A stretch of DNA of 18,826 bases from DASUBN01 sp036263155 (GTDB taxonomy: Bacteria; Pseudomonadota; Gammaproteobacteria; Natronospirales; REEB76), in assembly GCA_036263155.1 (NCBI GenBank), contig DATAHN010000012.1:1-18826 (forward strand), read 5' to 3'. The notes under the pieces are model-generated. The model saw only the letters and a program-made list of their open reading frames with translations. It was not told the DNA's origin and did not search any database. A program made the translations under genes and the position numbers. Below are positions 14,238 to 18,826 of the stretch, piece by piece (within the stretch, counting starts at the first letter, position 1; each line of letters opens with the position of its first letter).

Positions 14238-14645
14238 ATGCTTCCCCGCAAACCCTATTTCCTCAGGGCCATGCACCAGTGGATCGTGGACTCAGGCTCC
14301 ACGCCCTACATGGTGGTGGACGTGAACGTGGCCGGCGTGGAGATCCCGCCGGGCTATGCCCAGGACGGCAAGCTGGTGCTCAACATCAGTTACGAGGCCA
14401 CCAGTGCGCTGGACCTGGGACCCGAGTTCGTGAGTTTCGACGCGCGCTTCGGCGGCGTCTCGCGCCACGTGCGGGTGCCGATGGGCGCGATCCTGGCGGT
14501 ATACGCCCATGAGAGCGGCCAGGGCATGCTGTTCGACGCTGAAGGAGAGCCCGAGATGGGCGCCGCCGGCGACACCCGGCCGGGCGGTGACGACGGGCCG
14601 AAGCCGGGCGCCGGCAAACGACCCACGCTCAAGGTCATCAAGTGA
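14238..14645 (+). CDS. sspB: ClpXP protease specificity-enhancing factor SspB
   Basis: SspB binds ssrA-tagged peptides released by trans-translation and delivers them to ClpXP. The 135-residue protein has the compact substrate-binding domain (residues 1-100: PRKPYFLRAMHQWIVDSGST, VLNISYEAT, FDARFGGVSRHVRVPMGAIL). A flexible Gly/Pro/Asp-rich linker (about 105-127) follows, and the ClpX-docking XB tail RPTLKVIK is at 128-135. All functional parts are present; the linker is shorter than in E. coli. The start follows the family's N-terminus although its ribosome-binding site is poor, so it may be coupled to sspA, 58 bases upstream. Confidence 0.95.
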   Translation: MLPRKPYFLRAMHQWIVDSGSTPYMVVDVNVAGVEIPPGYAQDGKLVLNISYEATSALDLGPEFVSFDARFGGVSRHVRVPMGAILAVYAHESGQGMLFDAEGEPEMGAAGDTRPGGDDGPKPGAGKRPTLKVIK

Positions 14646-14652
14646 ATAACCG

Positions 14653-14683
14653 GGAGGCGGCCTTAAGGGCCGCCTCCTGCTTT
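14653..14683 (+). terminator. Probable terminator after sspB
   Basis: A perfect 10-bp stem GGAGGCGGCC/GGCCGCCTCC with a 5-base loop (14653-14677) is followed by TGCTTT. The T-run is short, so termination may be partial. It starts eight bases after the sspB stop and ends just before the ribosome-binding site of the next gene. Confidence 0.65.
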
Positions 14684-14695
14684 CGAGGGAGAGCC

Positions 14696-15187
14696 ATGCC
14701 GGACCACAACCGCCTCGCGCGCCTCGTGCATCGTTTCAATCCGCTGCCGCCTGGGCTGCGCCGCTTCCTGATCACCTGGGCCTTCGGCGGTACCGTGCAC
14801 TTCGTGCGCACCGCAGGCCTGAAGTTCGAGGTACTGGAGGAGGGGCGCGCGGTGCTGAGGCTCGCGAACCGGCGCCGGGTGCAGAACCACATCGGCACCG
14901 TGCATGCGGCCGCGGTGGCGCTGCTGGGCGAGACCGCCACCGGTGCGGTGTTCGGCATGAGCGTGCCGGACGACAAGCTGCCCATCCTGAAGAGCATGCG
15001 TGTCAGTTACATCAAGAAGTCCAAGGGCTCCCTGCGCGCCGAGGCTTGGCTCGGTCCCGAGCAGCGGGCCGGCTTCGCCCGGGATGAGAAGGGCGACATC
15101 GCCGTCCCGGTGAAGATCACCGACGACACCGGTGAAGCGACCGTCGAATGCGAGTTCGTCTGGGCCTGGCGGCCGAAGAAGAGATGA
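14696..15187 (+). CDS. DUF4442 hotdog-fold protein (thioesterase-like)
   Basis: This 163-residue protein looks like the DUF4442 branch of the hotdog superfamily, whose members resemble PaaI-type acyl-CoA thioesterases. Supporting features are an N-terminal helix (NRLARLVHRFNPLPPGLRRFL), the central RRRVQNHIGTVHAAAVALLGETATG segment, equivalent to the hotdog helix with its HxGxxHA-like pattern, and the late strands LKSMRVSYIKKSKGSLRAEA. No substrate is known for the family. The ATG at 14696 has a good GAGGGA site; an in-frame GTG at 14642 is rejected because it would place a terminator hairpin inside the gene. Its stop overlaps the macro-domain gene in ATGA. Confidence 0.8.
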   Translation: MPDHNRLARLVHRFNPLPPGLRRFLITWAFGGTVHFVRTAGLKFEVLEEGRAVLRLANRRRVQNHIGTVHAAAVALLGETATGAVFGMSVPDDKLPILKSMRVSYIKKSKGSLRAEAWLGPEQRAGFARDEKGDIAVPVKITDDTGEATVECEFVWAWRPKKR

Positions 15188-15675
15188 TCGACATCGTCCA
15201 CGGCGACATCACGCAGTTGGATGTTGATGTCATCGTCAACGCCGCCAACGAGAGCCTCCTGGGCGGAGGCGGTGTGGACGGTGCCATCCACCGCGCCGCC
15301 GGGCCGGAGTTGCTGGCCGCCTGCCGCAGGCTCGGCGGCTGTCCCACCGGCGAGGCCCGCATCACACCGGGTTTCCGCCTCAAGGCGCGCTGGGTCGTGC
15401 ACACACCGGGACCGGTTTGGCGGGGCGGGGCGCTCGGCGAGCCCGGCCTCCTGGAGGACTGCTACCGCAATGCCATGCGTCTCGCCCTGGCACAGGCGGC
15501 GCAGAGCATCGCCTTCCCCTGCATCAGCACCGGCGTCTACGGCTATCCCAAGCCGCAGGCGGCCCGCGTCGCCCTTGCGGTGATGCGTGAGCATGAGGTC
15601 CGCTTCGAGCGCATCGTGGCCTGCTGTTTCAGCGCCGAGGATGCACGCCTGTATCGGGATGTATCGGCGGCCTGA
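15184..15675 (+). CDS. Macro-domain protein, probable O-acetyl-ADP-ribose deacetylase
   Basis: Macro domains of the MacroD/YmdB type hydrolyse O-acetyl-ADP-ribose, and some remove mono-ADP-ribose from proteins. The 163-residue protein is one complete domain: VHGDITQLDVDVIVNAAN (NAAN at 19-22), the GGGGVDGAI loop (27-35, with catalytic-type Asp32), and the phosphate-binding ISTGVYGYP loop at 114-122. The order and spacing match YmdB closely. The start is the ATG at 15184 within the ATGA overlap with the DUF4442 gene and behind GAAGAAGAG, which indicates tight co-expression. The product is likely cytosolic. E. coli YmdB also modulates RNase III; nothing here tests that. Confidence 0.93.
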   Translation: MIDIVHGDITQLDVDVIVNAANESLLGGGGVDGAIHRAAGPELLAACRRLGGCPTGEARITPGFRLKARWVVHTPGPVWRGGALGEPGLLEDCYRNAMRLALAQAAQSIAFPCISTGVYGYPKPQAARVALAVMREHEVRFERIVACCFSAEDARLYRDVSAA

Positions 15676-15685
15676 GAGGCTCAGG
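15671..15685 (+). other. Short hairpin at the macro-domain gene stop
   Basis: CCTGAG-AGG-CTCAGG forms a 6-bp stem that includes the TGA stop codon. There is no T-run. It may weakly separate the macro-domain gene from the regulator gene; support is slight. Confidence 0.25.
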
Positions 15686-15721
15686 AATCTGTCAAACCCG
15701 CGCGGTGCCTGCGTGATGCGC

Positions 15722-15730
15722 TGCTATACT
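15722..15730 (+). promoter_or_regulatory. Extended -10 promoter element of the FNR-type gene
   Basis: TGC-TATACT is an extended -10 element with a 5/6 match to TATAAT, 48 bases before the start codon. No convincing -35 is present, which is common with extended -10 promoters. The leader contains a 6-bp GGCGGC/GCCGCC hairpin. Confidence 0.5.
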
Positions 15731-15778
15731 GCGGCACGGCGGCGCTCGGGGCCGCCCCGCATAGCCTGAAGGACTAGG

Positions 15779-16504
15779 ATGCAGCGCAAGAAGACCGGTT
15801 CTGATACATCTTCGCCTGTCCTGCCGACCTGCTCGGTGTGCAGCCTGCACCCAGCCTGCCAACCCTGGAACCTGGAACCCGAGGACCTGCGTAGCCTGGA
15901 GCGCATCGTGGAGCGCTCGACGTCCGTGCCCGCCGGACAGCATCTGTTCCGCTTCGGCGAGGCGCTGCAGTCGCTGTACGTGGTGCGCTCGGGCGCCTTC
16001 AAGAACTACCGGGTGGACAGCTCCGGCCGGGAGCGCGTGCTGGGTTTCCTGTTCGCGGGCGAGCTGGTGGGGATCGACGGCATCTATCCGCGGCGCCACG
16101 AGTTCCATGCAGTGGCGCTCACGGACGCCACCGTCTGCTCGCTGCCCTACACCAGCCTCACCGCGCTCATGGAGCGCAGCGAAGGGTTGCGCCGGCAGAT
16201 CTTCCGCCTGGTCAGCAAGGACGGCGTCTACAGCGCAGCCTTCTCGGCCCACAGCACCGCCGAAGAGCGCGTAGTGGGCATGCTCATGAACCTCTCCAAT
16301 CGCAACCGCATCAACAACCGTTCCGCGTCGCAGATCGAACTGCCCATGTCGCGCGAGGACATGGGTAATTACCTGCGGGTACCTGCTGAGACGGTGACGG
16401 GCGTGCTCACATATCTAGAGAGACAGGGGTTGATCGAGTTGTCCACGACCGGCGTCAAGGTATTGGACATGTCCGGACTGAACACGATCATCAGACATAA
16501 ATAG
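15779..16504 (+). CDS. FNR-type oxygen-sensing transcription regulator with atypical recognition helix
   Basis: The 241-residue protein belongs to the CRP/FNR family. Four cysteines, Cys18, Cys21, Cys27 and Cys120, have exactly the spacing of the [4Fe-4S] ligands in E. coli FNR (20, 23, 29, 122), so oxygen or NO sensing is likely. The cyclic-nucleotide-fold beta-roll (about 45-125), the dimer helix (about 130-158) and a winged helix (about 165-230) follow in order. The recognition helix reads AETVTGVLTYLE (203-214), with Glu204 conserved but Thr207-Gly208 in place of the Ser-Arg that reads the FNR box in E. coli. GAAGGA precedes the ATG. It is followed by a hemerythrin-like gene on the same strand. 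It may be an fnr/anr orthologue with drifted specificity or a separate FNR-like branch. Confidence 0.88.
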   Translation: MQRKKTGSDTSSPVLPTCSVCSLHPACQPWNLEPEDLRSLERIVERSTSVPAGQHLFRFGEALQSLYVVRSGAFKNYRVDSSGRERVLGFLFAGELVGIDGIYPRRHEFHAVALTDATVCSLPYTSLTALMERSEGLRRQIFRLVSKDGVYSAAFSAHSTAEERVVGMLMNLSNRNRINNRSASQIELPMSREDMGNYLRVPAETVTGVLTYLERQGLIELSTTGVKVLDMSGLNTIIRHK

Positions 16505-16530
16505 GGAATCTCCGGTCTTGAGAAGCGGTT

Positions 16531-16599
16531 CCCAATTTGGGCCGCCGCGGATGGGTATCCTGGGATACATGGACGAGAACAAGAATTGAAATGAATCAG
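16531..16599 (+). promoter_or_regulatory. Candidate operator region with dyads and an FNR-box-like site
   Basis: The 161-base gap after the regulator gene contains three dyads. CCCAA-T-TTGGG is at 16531-16541 and GTATCC-TG-GGATAC at 16555-16568. TTGAA-ATGA-ATCAG at 16586-16599 matches the FNR box TTGAT-N4-ATCAA at 8 of 10 positions. If the last is a class II activator site centred at -41.5, the -10 element should lie at 16622-16627, where TATGTC is found (3/6). A start near 16634 would then suit the hemerythrin start at 16666. Confidence 0.4.
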
Positions 16600-16665
16600 G
16601 TGCGGCCAAGCACGCCGCGCCTATGTCCGGGTCTCGGCTCCGGGCAAAGGGTACCTGACACGTTT

Positions 16666-17235
16666 ATGTACAAGCACCTTGCCCAAGAACTCACCGATGC
16701 GCACCGCAACATGGAGCGGGTGCTGACCCTGATACGCCTGCAGGTGGACACGCTGCGGGAGGGCCAGGACCCGGAGGCCTACCAGTTGCTGACTAATGCG
16801 GTGGGTTACATGCGCAACTACCCCGGCGTCATCCACCATCCGGTGGAGGACCTCATCTTCGGCAAGCTCATGACCCATGTCCCGGCTGCCCGCACCGTCT
16901 GTGCGCGGCTGCACGAGCAGCACATGTCGTTCCGCCGGCGCGAGGTCACGCTGCTGCGACGCATCCTCAGTGCCCAGAGCGGCGATGCCGAGTCCTGCCG
17001 TCAGGTGAAGAAGCTCGGCGCCGCTTACTGTACCGAGCATGCCAACCACATCCGTAGCGAGGAGGTGGAAGTGTTCCCCCAGGCGGTGCGTTACCTCAGC
17101 ATGGCCGACTGGGAGGAGATCGGGGACCAGTCCCGGACCATGATCGACCCGCTCCTGGAACGCAACGACCTGAGGCAGTTCGACAACCTGTACGACTACC
17201 TGATGACCGCCGGCAAGAACTTCAACGTCCATTGA
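16666..17235 (+). CDS. Hemerythrin-like HHE-domain protein
   Basis: HHE proteins fold as a four-helix bundle around a di-iron site and bind or respond to oxygen, NO or redox stress. From ATG 16666 the protein has 189 residues. Candidate ligands are His13 (AHRNMERV), His57/His58 with Glu61 (IHHPVEDLIF), His83/His86 (LHEQH) and His125/His128 with Glu132/Glu133 (EHANHIRSEEVEVFP), in the order expected for the domain. A longer frame from TTG 16537 or ATG 16591 exists, but its extra residues are not hemerythrin-like and cover the dyad region; ATG 16591 is the main alternative. AAAGGG lies about 15 bases before the chosen ATG, farther than ideal. It follows the FNR-type regulator and may be its target. 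Its stop faces the FAD-oxidase stop 42 bases away. Confidence 0.83.
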   Translation: MYKHLAQELTDAHRNMERVLTLIRLQVDTLREGQDPEAYQLLTNAVGYMRNYPGVIHHPVEDLIFGKLMTHVPAARTVCARLHEQHMSFRRREVTLLRRILSAQSGDAESCRQVKKLGAAYCTEHANHIRSEEVEVFPQAVRYLSMADWEEIGDQSRTMIDPLLERNDLRQFDNLYDYLMTAGKNFNVH

Positions 17236-17277
17236 TCCGCGGCAACCTGTCGCGGGCGCATCGCGCCACGGCCCGTC

Positions 17278-18669
17278 TCAGTCCGGCAGCAGTTTCCCAG
17301 GGTTGAGGATCCCGTTGGGGTCGAAGTCCTGCTTGATGCGCCGCATCAGCTCCAGGGTGGCTGCGTCGAACTCCAGCCCCATGAACGGCCGCTTCTCCAG
17401 GCCCACTCCGTGCTCGCCCGAGAGGGTGCCGCGCATGTCCAGCACCGTGCGGAACACCTGTTCCAGGCAGGGCTCGGCGTTCTTCATCTGGGTCGCGTCG
17501 TCCGGGTCCACCAGCAGGTTCACATGGATGTTGCCGTTGCCGGCGTGACCGAAGTTCACGATGGGCACGCCGTACTGCTCGGATAGTTCTGTCAGTCGCG
17601 CGATGAACTCCGCCATGCGCGAGACCGGCACCACCACGTCCTCGTTGATCTTCTTGGGGGCGATCTTGCGCAGCGCCGGTGACAGCGCCTTGCGTGAGGT
17701 CCAGAGCGCGGCCGATTCCTGCGCGTCCCGCGCGGCGCGGAACTCCATGCAGCCCTCGCCCTGGGCTGCGGCGCCTACGGCCGCGGCCGCCTGATCCAGT
17801 TCCTCCGGGCGCCCGTCCACCTCGATCAGCAGCATGGCGCCGGCCTCCGCCGGCAGGTCGTTGCCCGCATAGCCCCGGATCATGCCGATGGAAGGACCGT
17901 CGATGAACTCCAGCACGCAGGGAGTGACGGGCTGGGCCATGATGCGCGAGACCGCCGCCGCCGCCGCGGTCATGTCCGCGTACACGGCGCGCAGGGTGCG
18001 CACCGCTTGCGGTTTGGGGGTGAGCTTGAGAGTGGCTTCAGTGATGACCGCCAGCGTGCCCTCGGAACCGATGAGCAGGCGGGTGAAGTCGTAACCCATG
18101 GCGCCCTTGGTGGTATAGACGCCGGCGGTGAGTTCCTGGCCTGAGCCCAGCACCGCGCGCAAGCCCAGCACGTTCTCGCGCACCGTGCCGTACTTCACCG
18201 CGTGAGGACCGCCGGCACCACAGGCCAGGTTGCCCCCCACGGTGGAGTAGCCGGCGGAGGTGGGGTCCGGAGGCCAGAAGAAGCCGTGGCCCGCCGCCGC
18301 TTCCTGCACCGCCGTGTTGGTGGCGCCGGTCTCCACCACCAGCGCGCGGTTGGCGCCGTCCACTTCGATGATCCGGTTCATGCGCTCCAGTGCCAGCACC
18401 AGTCCCTTGGCCACAGGCACCGCCGATCCGGTGGTGCTGCTGCCAAGCCCGCGGGTCGTGAGCGGCACCTTGAACTCGTTGCACAGGCGCACCGCCGCCA
18501 GGACCTCGGCATGGGAAGCGGGGAAGGCCACCGCGTCCGGCAGCGCATGGCGGCGGCTGTTGTCATAGCCGTAGGGCCAGCGGTCGGCAGGATCGGTGTA
18601 GAGGTCGTCGGTGCCGACGACGGAGGCCAGCCGCTCGAGGAAGGCCGCGGGCAGCGTGCTCTCCTTCAC
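17278..18669 (-). CDS. FAD-linked 2-hydroxyacid dehydrogenase (GlcD/D-lactate dehydrogenase type)
   Basis: Members of this flavoprotein family oxidise D-lactate, glycolate or D-2-hydroxyglutarate and pass electrons on to the respiratory chain or another acceptor. The 463-residue protein has the PCMH-type FAD domain (about 40-218), with PLTTRGLGSSTTGSAVP and STVGGNLACGAGGPHAVKYG. The FAD-oxidase C-terminal domain follows, with metal-site histidines in HAGNGNIH (375-382), SGEHGVG (417-423) and the closing FDPNGILNPGKLL. Most relatives have HxGDGNxH; here the Asp is Asn. The start is a GTG (18669-18667) with no clear ribosome-binding site, five bases beyond the stop of the diaA-like gene, so translational coupling is likely. 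The exact substrate cannot be read from sequence. Confidence 0.9.
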   Translation of the reverse strand: MKESTLPAAFLERLASVVGTDDLYTDPADRWPYGYDNSRRHALPDAVAFPASHAEVLAAVRLCNEFKVPLTTRGLGSSTTGSAVPVAKGLVLALERMNRIIEVDGANRALVVETGATNTAVQEAAAGHGFFWPPDPTSAGYSTVGGNLACGAGGPHAVKYGTVRENVLGLRAVLGSGQELTAGVYTTKGAMGYDFTRLLIGSEGTLAVITEATLKLTPKPQAVRTLRAVYADMTAAAAAVSRIMAQPVTPCVLEFIDGPSIGMIRGYAGNDLPAEAGAMLLIEVDGRPEELDQAAAAVGAAAQGEGCMEFRAARDAQESAALWTSRKALSPALRKIAPKKINEDVVVPVSRMAEFIARLTELSEQYGVPIVNFGHAGNGNIHVNLLVDPDDATQMKNAEPCLEQVFRTVLDMRGTLSGEHGVGLEKRPFMGLEFDAATLELMRRIKQDFDPNGILNPGKLLPD

Positions 18670-18673
18670 GTGA

Positions 18674-18826
18674 TCAGGCGGGGAAGAGCTGTTCGTCGAT
18701 GAGGTCGCACAGGCAGTGCAGCGCCAGCAGGTGCACCTCCTGGATGCGCGCCGTGACCTTGGCCGGCACGCGGATCTCTACGTCGCCGTCCCTGAGCTGG
18801 GCCGCCATCTTGCCGCCGTCCTTGCC
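18674..18826 (-). CDS. diaA: C-terminal part of DiaA-type SIS-domain protein (partial)
   Basis: The frame is open from the window edge to a TGA at 18676-18674, giving the last 50 residues. They read GKDGGKMAAQL, then GDVEIRVPAKVTARIQEVH and LHCLCDLIDEQLFPA. This matches the end of DiaA (ARIQEMHMLTVNCLCDLID in E. coli), the SIS-domain protein that helps DnaA assemble at the replication origin, better than that of the phosphoheptose isomerase GmhA, though annotation pipelines often call such proteins GmhA. The N-terminal part lies outside the window. In Pseudomonas a gene of this type lies near sspB, so the location is consistent. Confidence 0.78.
   Translation of the reverse strand, partial: GKDGGKMAAQLRDGDVEIRVPAKVTARIQEVHLLALHCLCDLIDEQLFPA

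Noticed and set aside
14642..14695. Earlier GTG start for the DUF4442 gene overlapping the sspB stop
   Set aside because: The extra 18 codons would be encoded by the terminator hairpin, and the ATG at 14696 has the better ribosome-binding site and the family's N-terminus.
15690..15695. Perfect TTGACA on the minus strand after the macro-domain gene
   Set aside because: No -10 element lies at suitable spacing on that strand and no minus-strand gene follows.
16537..16665. Longer hemerythrin protein from TTG 16537
   Set aside because: The added residues are not conserved-looking, there is no ribosome-binding site, and the segment contains the dyads and the FNR-box-like sequence. ATG 16591 remains a weaker alternative.
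17236..17277. CCGCG/CGCGG hairpin between the hemerythrin and FAD-dehydrogenase genes as a bidirectional terminator
   Set aside because: Only a 5-bp stem, no T-run on either strand; ordinary GC-rich sequence explains it.

Overview
The window is about 18.8 kb of GC-rich DNA from a gammaproteobacterium. It carries the lptC-lptA-lptB-rpoN-hpf-rapZ, murA/ibaG, petABC-sspA-sspB and diaA gene neighbourhoods typical of that class. Pseudomonas-like gene order is recognisable in both halves, but intervening genes seen elsewhere (mla genes, hisGDC, ptsN, npr) are missing. I cannot place it to genus. I see no tRNA, rRNA, insertion sequence, phage gene or CRISPR array, and no gene-free stretch exceeds about 165 bases.

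Region 1 (1-1528, + strand): the 3' end of a gene that may encode a patatin-like protein, then an uncharacterised polytopic membrane protein that abuts rapZ tail to tail with no spacer. Region 2 (1529-7810, - strand): one tightly packed unit reading kdsD, kdsC, lptC, lptA, lptB, rpoN, hpf, rapZ. It makes Kdo for LPS, builds the LPS export bridge and its ATPase, then provides sigma-54, a ribosome hibernation factor and the RapZ adaptor. A strong terminator follows hpf, and rapZ seems to have its own promoter. The lptB-rpoN gap holds a possible sigma-54-type promoter and a leader with competing C/G tracts. Region 3 (7957-9485, + strand): ibaG and murA, divergent from kdsD. Region 4 (9486-10601, - strand): a DegS-type membrane-anchored protease, stop to stop with murA.

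Region 5 (10764-14645, + strand): petA-petB-petC (cytochrome bc1 complex), sspA (RNA polymerase-associated) and sspB (ClpXP adaptor), closed by a hairpin. Region 6 (14696-17235, + strand) is the more accessory part. It holds a DUF4442/hotdog protein overlapping a macro-domain deacetylase, then an FNR-type regulator with all four Fe-S cysteines but an altered DNA-recognition helix, then a hemerythrin-like protein preceded by dyads and an FNR-box-like sequence. Region 7 (17278-18826, - strand): an FAD-linked 2-hydroxyacid dehydrogenase just downstream of the 3' end of a diaA-like gene.

Most of the window is conserved core biology. I do not see a clearly new multi-gene system. The best leads are the FNR-like/hemerythrin pair and its intergenic operator region, the rpoN leader, and the unusual cytochrome b. 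All family assignments come from reading motifs by eye; no database search was possible.
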